NCBI GenBank assembly: GCA_022560735.1
Contig: JADFSO010000002.1
Coordinates: 62,001 to 126,000, forward strand
Direction of reading: 5' to 3'
Length of the DNA: 64,000 nt
DNA from: Pseudomonadota bacterium
GTDB lineage: Bacteria > Pseudomonadota > Gammaproteobacteria > Steroidobacterales > MnTg04
How positions within the stretch are numbered: position 1 is the stretch's first letter; each line of letters opens with the position of its first letter. A model generated the notes under the pieces. That model ran no database searches, was not told where the DNA came from, and saw only the letters and a program-made list of their open reading frames with translations. Below are positions 47,183 through 55,362 of this stretch, piece after piece. The position numbers and the translations under genes are program-made.

Positions 47183-48712
47183 ATGCCGAGCAAACTTTTT
47201 CACCGGCCAGCCGCAACAGTTTTTTTGATCGCCTGCATGCTCTTTCCCCAGCAAGTCGTCCGCTCGGCAGAGTCAGGCGCCACTGATTTCGATGACACCC
47301 CGACAGCGCTCGTGGAATTCCAGGCGTATTCCACGGCGGGCCGGTATGCGGAGGCACTGGCGGTCGCTGCACGCGTTGTCGAGCAGGCATCGGATGATCA
47401 ATCCGCAACCGGGGCAGCGCTGGTCGAACCGTTGCTGAAGCTCGCGATGGTTCGGCAACAATCGGGCGACTATGTCGCGGCGACCCGTGCAGGTGAGTTG
47501 GCCATAGAATTGATCGAAAGAAACGGCGGCGTGTTCGACCCGGCACTGGTCGAGCCACTCGTTTTCCTGGCACGGCTGGAGCAGGCCGGCGGTCATCACC
47601 CGGCGGCGCTGGAACGATTGTACCGGGGGCAACACATTTTGCATCGAGCGGAAGGCGTGATGACCCATCTGCAATTGCCGATACTGGCCAATATGATCGA
47701 AAGTTATGCCGCGATGAAGCAAACGGCCAACACGAACGAGATCATCGACCAGGTTTTTGCTATCAAATCGCGTAATCTGGACCGGAATTCTGTCGAATAC
47801 GTACCGATTTTACTCGAACAGGCCGAAATCAAAGCCATGAACGGGCAGTTTCGTACGGCAAGAGAGCTGATTTACCTTGCCTTGGAAATTCTCGACCAGT
47901 CCTTATCGGAAAACGATCCCGGTCTTGTCGATGCATTGAAAGGTCTGGCGTTGGTTCGCTACATGGAGCAGGCTAACCGCACGGCGAAATCCAAGCTGGA
48001 AGCGCACCACCTGGTAGCCCCACCCATCCGCTTGCCAATCATTGCCCAGGCTCCTACCTCAACCGATGATGCCCGAAACCCTGGGCCAACCGATAGCCGA
48101 ATCCCCAGGCCAACCGCTGCCCGGCTCGTCCCCCGATTCGAACGAGAAATCGTAACGAATCCTCCAATAGGATTGCTGTCTCAGGGCCGCAAGGAAGGTA
48201 CCTCGGCTTTGCAGAAAATGATCTACATCATGGAGGAGCATCACGAGCGTTTTTCCGTAATCAAGCGTGCGGAGGCACATATCTGGCTGGGGGACTGGTG
48301 CATGCTAATCCGCAAACTCGACCTTGCGGACGAATCTTACCGTGCCGCCTGGCAAATACTTGCCGATGAAGACGATGCCACGGGACTGTTGGCAAGCTAT
48401 TTTGGCCAGCCAAAAAGATTGAAGTACCACAAACCGGCGATACCGCGAAAGGGTGCGGGTATGTATGAAAATTATGACGGCAAATATGTCGAAGTCAGGT
48501 ATTCAGTCGATGAAAACGGCAGAGTGCGCAAATTGAAGCTAGGCGATTCCAATTCGCCGGCAACGATGAATACCAGATTGCGATCCGCGGTCAAGCGCGC
48601 AATTTTCCGGCCAAGATATGAAGACGGACAGGCAGTGGCTACCGATAATTTATTTTTCCGGGAAGAGTTTTCGGGCATGCTGTGGTGGCTGGCCGACGCG
48701 AACGAGCAATGA
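47183..48712 (+). CDS. Exported TPR protein with TonB-C-like domain, paralogue 2
   Basis: 509 residues, 11 bp after paralogue 1. Signal peptide ends near VRSA-ES. TPR helices include MVRQQSGDYVAATRAGELA, IELIERNGGVFDPALVEP and HHPAALERLYRGQHILH. A Pro/Arg-rich insert lies at ~285-320. A KMIYIMEEHHERFS to WLGDWCMLIRKLDLADE repeat precedes the TonB-C-like end (YVEVRYSVDENGRVRKLKL, IFRPRYEDGQAVAT). Shares a nearly identical ~110-bp block (from 47518) with paralogue 3. Stop overlaps the next ATG. Confidence 0.78.
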   Translation: MPSKLFHRPAATVFLIACMLFPQQVVRSAESGATDFDDTPTALVEFQAYSTAGRYAEALAVAARVVEQASDDQSATGAALVEPLLKLAMVRQQSGDYVAATRAGELAIELIERNGGVFDPALVEPLVFLARLEQAGGHHPAALERLYRGQHILHRAEGVMTHLQLPILANMIESYAAMKQTANTNEIIDQVFAIKSRNLDRNSVEYVPILLEQAEIKAMNGQFRTARELIYLALEILDQSLSENDPGLVDALKGLALVRYMEQANRTAKSKLEAHHLVAPPIRLPIIAQAPTSTDDARNPGPTDSRIPRPTAARLVPRFEREIVTNPPIGLLSQGRKEGTSALQKMIYIMEEHHERFSVIKRAEAHIWLGDWCMLIRKLDLADESYRAAWQILADEDDATGLLASYFGQPKRLKYHKPAIPRKGAGMYENYDGKYVEVRYSVDENGRVRKLKLGDSNSPATMNTRLRSAVKRAIFRPRYEDGQAVATDNLFFREEFSGMLWWLADANEQ

Positions 48713-50292
48713 GTCGGGTCAATATGACAGCCAGGCACTTTCATCGACTGCTTGCCGCTATTTTTCTGATTATCATCAACCTCGCTCCCCATCAGACAGT
48801 CCAGTCAGCGGAGCCCGGCTTGAGCAATTTTGGCAGCGCCTCGGTGCCCGCCAAGGAATCCCCGGCGCTTGCCACATCAAGTCAGTACTCGGATGTAATG
48901 AGGTCCGCTTACCGCATTCTCGGTCAGGAATCTGAATACGAGGCCGAAACCGGGGAGTCAGTCGTCGAATCGCTGATGAAACACGCGCTGGTTCGACAAC
49001 AGGCGGGCGAGAATCTCCAGGCAGAGCAAGCTGCTGAGCTGGTGATCGAACTCATCGAAAGAAACGGCGGCGTGTTCGACCCGGCACTGGTCGAGCCACT
49101 CGTTTTCCTGGCACAGCTGGAGCAGGCCAGCGGTCATCACCCGGCGGCGCTGGAGCGATTGTACCGCGCGCAACATCTAGTCCATCGCTCGGATGGCGTG
49201 ATGAGTCTCCGGCAGTTGCCGATATTGTCTCGAATGACCAGAAGTTATGTCGCGATGAAGCAAAGATTCAACACCAACCTGACCATCGACCAGGCGTACG
49301 CCATCATCTTGCGTAAACTGGACGAGAATTCAATTGAAGCAGTCCCGTTTATTATCGAACAGGCTCAAATCAAGACCTTGAACCGGCAGTTCAAAGAGGC
49401 AAGGATACTTTACCATGTCGCCCTCGGGATTCTGGACCGGTCGCTGACGGAAAATGATCCTGGTTTTGTCGATGCCTTGAGCGGACTTGCGTCAGTTCGT
49501 TATGCGGAGCAGGTTCGCCGCGGCGCCATTATCAGTCTGACCATGCGGCGCGCAACATCGAGAACTCAATTCAGGGAGGCCGAGGTTCAAAATAACCAGC
49601 AGTTCAGAAAGTTCCAGGTTTCCGGGCGACGATTTTTGCGGTCGGCATCGAGGGGAGCTTCTCCCGGGCGGGGATCATCGGATGGTTTTCGGCGAAGCGC
49701 GGGTGCCGCAGGACAGCCCCAAATACTATTTTTGCGATCGACGCCAAAAAGAATTCCGCTTCCCGGGCGAAAGGAAGGTACCCGGGCGCAGCAAAAAATG
49801 ATCGTCATCATGGAGGAGCATCCGACGCGTTATTCCGAAATCGAGCTGGCGGAATCCCATATTCGGCTGGGAGACTGGTTCATGCTCATTCGCAAACCCG
49901 AGCTGTCGGTTGGCCCTTACCATGCAGCCTGGCAAATTCTGGCCAATCAACAGGACGCCACGGAACTGTTGGCAAGCTACTTTGGTCAGCCAAAAACATT
50001 GAAGTATCTCAAACCGGCCACGCCCAGATTTGGTCCTGGCATGTATGAAAATTATGACGGCAAATATGTCGAAGTCAGGTATACGGTCAACGAAAAAGGC
50101 ACAGTGCGCAACCTGAAGCTTGCCGATTCCAATTCTCCGGCGGCTATGAATACCGATTTGCGAGCCGCAGTCAAGCGCGCAATTTTCAGGCCAAGATATG
50201 CAGATGGAAAAGCGGTGGCTACCGATGATTTATTTTTCAGGGAAGAGTTTGCCGGCATGTTGTGGTGGCTGGCCAGAGCGAGCGCGCAATGA
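48709..50292 (+). CDS. Exported TPR protein with TonB-C-like domain, paralogue 3
   Basis: 527 residues from ATG 48709 inside the paralogue 2 stop (ATGA); the longer upstream frame is shadow. Signal peptide ends near VQSA-EP. Same plan as paralogue 2: N-terminal TPRs, a basic Ser/Arg/Gly-rich insert (~290-345), a MIVIMEEHPTRYSE repeat and a TonB-C-like C-terminus (YVEVRYTVNEKGTVRNLKL, IFRPRYADGKAVAT). The N-terminal third matches paralogue 4 almost exactly and the next segment matches paralogue 2, a mosaic pattern. Confidence 0.78.
   Translation: MSRVNMTARHFHRLLAAIFLIIINLAPHQTVQSAEPGLSNFGSASVPAKESPALATSSQYSDVMRSAYRILGQESEYEAETGESVVESLMKHALVRQQAGENLQAEQAAELVIELIERNGGVFDPALVEPLVFLAQLEQASGHHPAALERLYRAQHLVHRSDGVMSLRQLPILSRMTRSYVAMKQRFNTNLTIDQAYAIILRKLDENSIEAVPFIIEQAQIKTLNRQFKEARILYHVALGILDRSLTENDPGFVDALSGLASVRYAEQVRRGAIISLTMRRATSRTQFREAEVQNNQQFRKFQVSGRRFLRSASRGASPGRGSSDGFRRSAGAAGQPQILFLRSTPKRIPLPGRKEGTRAQQKMIVIMEEHPTRYSEIELAESHIRLGDWFMLIRKPELSVGPYHAAWQILANQQDATELLASYFGQPKTLKYLKPATPRFGPGMYENYDGKYVEVRYTVNEKGTVRNLKLADSNSPAAMNTDLRAAVKRAIFRPRYADGKAVATDDLFFREEFAGMLWWLARASAQ
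48864..48969 (+). repeat. 106-bp block identical to 50444-50549
   Basis: No mismatch seen against the copy 1,580 bp downstream, inside paralogue 3. High similarity continues on both sides, including across the gene junction and signal peptide. The offset equals the distance between the two start codons (48709 and 50289), so this is part of a tandem duplication. Confidence 0.85.
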
Positions 50293-51761
50293 GTCGGGTC
50301 AATATCAGAGCCAGGTACTTTCATCGATTGCTTGCCGCTGTTTTTCTGATCATCATCAACCTCGCCCCCCATCAGGCAGTCCGGTCAGCGGAATCCGGCC
50401 GGGGCAATTCTGGCAGCGCCTCGGCGCCTGCCGAGGAATTCCAGGCGCTTGCCACATCAAGTCAGTACTCGGATGTAATGAGGTCCGCTTACCGCATTCT
50501 CGGTCAGGAATCTGAATACGAGGCCGAAACCGGGGAGTCAGTCGTCGAACCGTTGATGAAACACGCGCTGGTTCGGCAACAAGCGGGCGAGAATCTCCAG
50601 GCAGAGCAAGCCGCTGAGCTGGCGATCGAACTCATCGAAAGAAACGGCGGGGTGTTCGACCCGGGCCTGGTGGAGCCGCTCGTTTTTCTGGCGCAGTTGC
50701 GACAAGACGGCGGTGACCACCCGGTGGCAATGGAAAGGTTGTACCGGGCACAACACATTTTGCATCGCACGGACGGAGTGATGACCGGTCTGCAATTGCC
50801 GATCCTGGCCCTGATGAACACAAGCTTTGCCGCGATGGACCAGGATGATGAGGTTCGCCTGCTTACCGAGCTGGCCTATGTCATCAACGTGCGGCGCCTG
50901 GACAAGAATTCTCTCGAGTTTGTGCCGTTTATCCTGGATCAGGCCGAGTTCAAAGCCAGGATCTGGCAGTTTCGAGCGGCCAGAGAAATGTATGCGGATG
51001 CGCTGGAAATTCTTGAGCAGTCCTTGCCGAAAAATGACTCTGGTTTTGTCGCTGCGTTGAATGGCCTCGCGTCTGTTCGCTACAAGGAGCAGAAGTACGG
51101 TGTGCCCAGTTCCAGGTTGATTGCGCGCGGCAGGGAATCGACGATTCAGGCCACCAAAGCCGAGACCCAGAGTACTCGGCAGATCGGCAAGATTATTTTA
51201 CGGGAAAGGGGTCCGAAAAGGTCGCCTTATCTAGGTCGCAAGGAGGGGACCCGGACGCTGCAGACAGTGATTGTCATCATGGAGGAACATCCGCAGGACT
51301 TTTCGGCAGTCCAGCTCGTGGAGGCCCATATCCGGTTGGGAGACTGGTATATGCTGATTCACGAGACCCGTCTCGCGGATGACGCTTACCGCAGCGCCTG
51401 GCAGTTGCTTGCCGATAGAGAAGATGCCGCGAAATTGCTGGCAGGCTATTTTGGCGAGCCGAAAAAATTGAAATACTCCAGACCGTCTTTGCCGCGCGAG
51501 GGTCCGGGCAGGTACGCAGATTACGACGATCGATATGTGGCAGTCAGGTTTTCGGTCAACGAGAACGGCGCGGTGCGCAACCTGAGGTTTGTCGGTTCAA
51601 ATTCTCCCGCGGCGATGAACCTGAAAATGCGAGACGCCGTCAAGCGGGCCATTTATCGGCCTCGATATATAAATGCGCAAGCGGTGGTTACCGACGATTG
51701 TTATTTGCGCGAAGAATTCACCGGCACTGCATATACGCAGCATCTGCGAGCATCCGAGTAG
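50289..51761 (+). CDS. Exported TPR protein with TonB-C-like domain, paralogue 4
   Basis: 490 residues from ATG 50289, overlapping the paralogue 3 stop. Signal peptide ends near VRSA-ES. N-terminal third nearly identical to paralogue 3, then diverging TPRs (QLRQDGGDHPVAMERLYRAQ, FRAAREMYADALEILEQSL). Shorter central insert than paralogues 2 and 3. TonB-C-like end: YVAVRFSVNENGAVRNLRF and IYRPRYINAQAVVT. Last gene of the array, tail-to-tail with the lipoprotein at 51796. Confidence 0.78.
   Translation: MSRVNIRARYFHRLLAAVFLIIINLAPHQAVRSAESGRGNSGSASAPAEEFQALATSSQYSDVMRSAYRILGQESEYEAETGESVVEPLMKHALVRQQAGENLQAEQAAELAIELIERNGGVFDPGLVEPLVFLAQLRQDGGDHPVAMERLYRAQHILHRTDGVMTGLQLPILALMNTSFAAMDQDDEVRLLTELAYVINVRRLDKNSLEFVPFILDQAEFKARIWQFRAAREMYADALEILEQSLPKNDSGFVAALNGLASVRYKEQKYGVPSSRLIARGRESTIQATKAETQSTRQIGKIILRERGPKRSPYLGRKEGTRTLQTVIVIMEEHPQDFSAVQLVEAHIRLGDWYMLIHETRLADDAYRSAWQLLADREDAAKLLAGYFGEPKKLKYSRPSLPREGPGRYADYDDRYVAVRFSVNENGAVRNLRFVGSNSPAAMNLKMRDAVKRAIYRPRYINAQAVVTDDCYLREEFTGTAYTQHLRASE
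50444..50549 (+). repeat. 106-bp block identical to 48864-48969
   Basis: Second copy of the exact repeat, inside paralogue 4. The first difference downstream is at 50550 (c versus t), after which similarity drops to scattered mismatches. Confidence 0.85.
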
Positions 51762-51795
51762 CCGGCGCGTTGGAATATACGGCCAGGAATACTTG

Positions 51796-52563
51796 CTACC
51801 GCGCAGGCACCTGGCCTTCGGTCAGAAAGGAATGGATCTGCTCCGCCAGGCCGTTACAAGCGACCTTGGCAGTTCGCGCAATCAGCGGAATCGGAATGAT
51901 CAGCGCCGGCATATAGGATGTGCCTTTGGTTTGCGCGCTGATCGTGCCGGCGACTCGCTGTCTCTTCAGATCCCAGATCGATGCCTCATAGCTCGATTCT
52001 TTTTCGCGCCAGGTGATTCCCAGGCAGCCCCCGCCGGCGCCCCCGAATGCGCAGGTCATCGACCCGCCCTGGTCCAGCGTTTCGGTGCTGCCATCGATCC
52101 AGATGACATAGCGCACCCCGATATCGTTGATCCGGTCCAGAACCCCGGGTTTGGCGAGTAGAGCGGGCATTTCATACGGGTTGTTTGGCGCCAGCTCCGG
52201 TTCGAAGTAGGGAAACATCAGATCGACGAATTGCGCCTGTTCGGTTATTCGAAACGGTTTCCTGCCCGATTGCAGCTTTTTCGAGACGCATTCGACAAAA
52301 GACTTTTCGGTTTCCTGTGCCGTATGTGTGCGCCGGATCAGGACGACTACCGATTCAAATTCCTTGATGGCCTCGATGGGCCGGTCGCCGGTTTCGTGGC
52401 GAAATTCTTCGATCTGGGAACTCACGCAGGCGCCCAGCATGACAATGCATGAGAACAGTCCCGCCATGATGGCAGGACGAGGATGGAACGGTTTTTTTGC
52501 CTGGTTACTCAGAATTCGCTTCTCGCCGGGTTTGCGCAATTGTGCCCGATGCCCGGTCAACAT
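51796..52563 (-). CDS. Lipoprotein of unknown function, CsgG/LpoB-like pattern
   Basis: 255 residues. ATG 52563 gives a long basic N-region, then the lipoprotein signal MAGLFSCIVMLGAC; an internal ATG at 52467 would lack a charged N-region, so the longer start is preferred. The mature domain alternates strands and helices (VVVLIRRTHTAQETEKSFVECV, VRYVIWIDGST, SSYEASIWDLKRQRVAGTI), reminiscent of small CsgG/LpoB-type lipoproteins, and ends with a hydrophobic stretch (ALIIPIPLIA). Overlaps the upstream lipoprotein gene by 59 bp. Not assigned to a named family. Confidence 0.65.
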   Translation of the reverse strand: MLTGHRAQLRKPGEKRILSNQAKKPFHPRPAIMAGLFSCIVMLGACVSSQIEEFRHETGDRPIEAIKEFESVVVLIRRTHTAQETEKSFVECVSKKLQSGRKPFRITEQAQFVDLMFPYFEPELAPNNPYEMPALLAKPGVLDRINDIGVRYVIWIDGSTETLDQGGSMTCAFGGAGGGCLGITWREKESSYEASIWDLKRQRVAGTISAQTKGTSYMPALIIPIPLIARTAKVACNGLAEQIHSFLTEGQVPAR

Positions 52564-53170
52564 ATCCAGCTACACCGGGCAGCTGTGGAAAATCAAGGGT
52601 CAGGCTTGCAGCCGCATCGCGTAATGCGACGATCAACGCCTCTTTGACCGACTCTTTGTTCCCCAGCGCGTACACCGGCGCTTTGCCGTACGCGTTGATG
52701 GTCCAGTCCGCGACCAGGTCCCCATCGGGTGAAAAAACGTCGATCTTGTATTTGAACGAGAGGGAGAAAAATTCCAGCGGTGATGCCGCAGGATCGAGCA
52801 GACCGAAATCGACAAATGAGGGAACGACGACCAGGTCGACATTCTCGACCGTTGCGCCGGCGCTCGGCTTGTCTTTCAAAACGACGACCCGATTGCTCAA
52901 ATTGGCAAAAACCTGCGTGAACATTTGCACGCTGGCTGCGCCCAGGTGTATTTTCCAGTCGTTTCTCTGGTAAAGCACTTCCACGGGGGTGTAGCTTTTG
53001 AACTCCGGTGCAAAATACAGACCGACGGTCAGCGGTATCCTGCCGCCCACCGGCGCCGGGAAACGGCCGTTAATCTTGATCGTATTGACGCAGCCTGCAA
53101 GGAATGCGGCCGAGAGTGCGAGGAGGCCAAGCCGGGAGAAACCTGAAGAAAATAAATTCTTTAATTTCAT
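52505..53170 (-). CDS. Lipoprotein of unknown function
   Basis: 221 residues from ATG 53170 (the longer frame from 53245 lacks a signal at its start). Signal ends with lipobox LAGC. The mature protein opens with NTIKINGRFPAPVGGRIPLTVGLY and contains alternating segments (WKIHLGAASVQMFTQVFANL, VDLVVVPSFVDFGL, VKEALIVALRDAAASL). The pattern resembles outer-membrane lipoproteins that bind periplasmic partners. First gene of a two-lipoprotein unit divergent from the kinase operon; shared regulation is possible. Confidence 0.68.
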   Translation of the reverse strand: MKLKNLFSSGFSRLGLLALSAAFLAGCVNTIKINGRFPAPVGGRIPLTVGLYFAPEFKSYTPVEVLYQRNDWKIHLGAASVQMFTQVFANLSNRVVVLKDKPSAGATVENVDLVVVPSFVDFGLLDPAASPLEFFSLSFKYKIDVFSPDGDLVADWTINAYGKAPVYALGNKESVKEALIVALRDAAASLTLDFPQLPGVAGYVDRASGTIAQTRREANSE

Positions 53171-53442
53171 AAAGTTATTTGTTTCATTTGAAGTAAACTC
53201 AAATATGGTGCCGTGCAGCACCCTTTTCCCGCGATCTTCGTTCAAATACGAACCGCAGAAACATCAATAGTTCCACCTTTTGTGGCAGAACTTTGGCCGC
53301 TAATCAAGTCTAATCAAGGGAGTGTAGCTGACTGGCCACTGAAGCGTGCTTGTGGCCGGGGGAAGCGGGCGAGTATCCTTGGGGCCGCGGCGATCGCGGA
53401 AACAATTGAATCGGCTTTTTGCAAGCCACAGGCAGGATCACT
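53171..53442. other. 272-bp divergent control region of the kinase operon
   Basis: Lies between the two-lipoprotein unit (minus) and the SQ-rich lipoprotein (plus) and must hold both promoters. It contains a direct repeat TAATCAAG/TCTAATCAAG (about 53297-53320) and AT-rich DNA next to the minus-strand ATG. The minus strand reads TTGAGT-17-AATAAC ending 3 nt before that ATG, too close for a normal leader. No convincing plus-strand hexamer pair. Confidence 0.35.
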
Positions 53443-55362
53443 ATGAACAGCAAACGCTTAAGCAGAATCTGGATACCGGTAATTGCCGGATTGATATTTA
53501 CCGGCTGTGCAACGACGCAGCAACAATCTCAATCGTCGTCGCAGAGTAAGTCTCAATCCACGAGTCAGAGTCAGACGCCACCGCCGCCGCTGCCGTCGCC
53601 GAGTCAGAGTCAGAGCCAGGCTCAGTCGCAACCTCAGCTGCCGTCACCGAGTCAGAGTCAAAGTCAGAGCCAGTCTCAGTCCCAGGCGCAAAGTCAGGCA
53701 AGCTCATCGAGCGAGTCTTCACCAAGTTCGTCCGCCGAACAAAGCAGCTCCGCAGGATCCTCCAGCGCAAACGCTCAGTCAGCCAGCGCCAGTGAATCTG
53801 CAATGAGCGCCCAGTCCGGTGCCGAGGCCAGCGGTGGCGCAACCGAGCAAAGCGCCAGCTCAACTTCCTCCCAGGGTGGGGAAAGTTCGGCACAGGCGGA
53901 TGCGAGCTCCAGCGATGCCAGCGAGTCTGCGGCAAGCAGCGCTGCATCCGCTGCCGCCAGCTCGGCGGGTGCAGAAACCCAGGCGCAATCCGGCGACGAG
54001 GCGATGCAGGTGGCGGAGCAGTCGATCGAGGCCGCAAACGCGGCGCTGGACGAGGCGTCCGTAGCGGTCGCCGAAGCGGCTGGCGCCGGCGGCGAAGATT
54101 CGGCAACCGAGGCAGCGGCGAGTGGCGAGGAGAATTTGCAGGCGGCCGCAGAGGCAACGGAGGGCGCTCGCCAGGCTTTGCAGGGCTTGGTGGACATGAT
54201 TGCCGCTTCGCAAATGGCGGCCAGCGGGATGGGCGGCGCGAGCGGCGCCGACAGCGACCAGATGGATGATGCCAGCGGTGGTCTGCCTGGGGATATTGGC
54301 AGTCCTGAATACCAGGAGGCATTAAAGCAAGCTGTTGGCGAGGCGCTGAGCGAAGCCGCCCGGGAAATAGAGAAAGCCAGCGGCGCGCTGGCGGAGGCGG
54401 CCAGACAGTCCCAGGGCGATGACCCGGCCGGTTCGGAGCCGAGATCGGCCGCCGCGGGCAGCGAAAAATCCGGTCAGCGTGCAGAATCACAAGATGGCAG
54501 CGATGATGTTTCCGACGAGGAGTTGGCGGCCAGGCTGGCTGAAATGCAGGGACTGGCCCAGGTCATGAACGCAATAAACGATGGCATGCGGGCGACAGAG
54601 CAAGGTGGCCTGTCATCGGCAAACCGCCAGGCTTCCACCAGGTTGATTCTTGAAGGCGATGTGACGACGATCCCGGGCAGTATTCTTTTGCCGGGTGGAA
54701 TATCGCTCCCGCTTGGCCTGGGTTTACCCGGGGCGCTGGGTCGGCCGACCGGCGATGGCGGCAATTCGCCAGGCACGGTCATGGTTGCCGGCGGGGTCTT
54801 CGAGTCGGGCAGCAACCGGCGGGCGTCTGACGACGGCCAGGGCGCTTTGGGCAGCGGTAGCGTGGCGGTTGTGATTATTCCCGGTGCGCAATCCAGCAGC
54901 GACCTGGTCGCTGTCCTGGATACCACCTTGTCAGGGTCGTTGCGTGATTTCGATGGCATCATTCTGGCCAGCCAGGGATCGAGGATGGGGGAGTCAACGG
55001 GTGCCGGGGGCGGTTTTGGCGAACAGGGCCAGGACACTGGTTTTGGCGGCGCGGGCGGGCAACCGGGTTTCGAAGGTGACGGTCCGATGATTGCCGGTTC
55101 GGGACAAACCACCGGCGATGCAACCGAGGGCCAGGACGATTCGCCCCAGGCCAAGGGTAAAGACACGGGATTCGGTGGCGGTCGGCAATCCGGCAGTACC
55201 GATGTCCTGATGAGCCCGCCACCGGAGGATATACCCGATGGCAGCGATGACGATGTTGTCGCCAGGCAGTTGCGCGAGGCGGCGCAAAATGAAAGAGATC
55301 CTGTACTCAGGGATAAACTCTGGGACGAATATCGCGCATACAAGAAAGCGACCGGCCAGTAA
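53443..55362 (+). CDS. Lipoprotein with SQ-repeat tether and long Ala/Ser-rich disordered body
   Basis: 639 residues from ATG 53443 (AGGA upstream). Signal with lipobox FTGC, Cys22. The next ~65 residues are Ser-Gln repeats broken by two PSPSQSQSQ blocks. An Ala/Ser/Glu-rich low-complexity part (to ~215) with heptad-like alanines follows, then acidic helical stretches, a Gly-rich middle (ILLPGGISLPLGLGLPG) with a predicted beta segment, and twice DTGFGG. The end is charged (LREAAQNERDPVLRDKLWDE). Looks like a long flexible outer-membrane tether. First gene of the operon; the next gene overlaps its stop (TAATG). Confidence 0.72.
   Translation: MNSKRLSRIWIPVIAGLIFTGCATTQQQSQSSSQSKSQSTSQSQTPPPPLPSPSQSQSQAQSQPQLPSPSQSQSQSQSQSQAQSQASSSSESSPSSSAEQSSSAGSSSANAQSASASESAMSAQSGAEASGGATEQSASSTSSQGGESSAQADASSSDASESAASSAASAAASSAGAETQAQSGDEAMQVAEQSIEAANAALDEASVAVAEAAGAGGEDSATEAAASGEENLQAAAEATEGARQALQGLVDMIAASQMAASGMGGASGADSDQMDDASGGLPGDIGSPEYQEALKQAVGEALSEAAREIEKASGALAEAARQSQGDDPAGSEPRSAAAGSEKSGQRAESQDGSDDVSDEELAARLAEMQGLAQVMNAINDGMRATEQGGLSSANRQASTRLILEGDVTTIPGSILLPGGISLPLGLGLPGALGRPTGDGGNSPGTVMVAGGVFESGSNRRASDDGQGALGSGSVAVVIIPGAQSSSDLVAVLDTTLSGSLRDFDGIILASQGSRMGESTGAGGGFGEQGQDTGFGGAGGQPGFEGDGPMIAGSGQTTGDATEGQDDSPQAKGKDTGFGGGRQSGSTDVLMSPPPEDIPDGSDDDVVARQLREAAQNERDPVLRDKLWDEYRAYKKATGQ
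53518..53697 (+). repeat. Ser-Gln-coding simple repeat
   Basis: About 180 bp rich in the hexamer CAGAGT/CAGTCT-type (codons CAG/CAA and AGT/AGC/TCT), encoding alternating Ser-Gln right after the lipidated cysteine. The PSPSQSQSQ block occurs twice. Length variation in multiples of 6 bp would keep the frame. Confidence 0.75.

Noticed and set aside
45540..51761. Calling the four TPR proteins TonB
   Set aside because: They have cleavable-looking signals, no Pro-rich XP linker and large TPR regions. Only the last ~70 residues resemble TonB-C.
53518..53697. CRISPR or non-coding microsatellite
   Set aside because: The repeat is in-frame Ser-Gln coding, directly after a lipobox.
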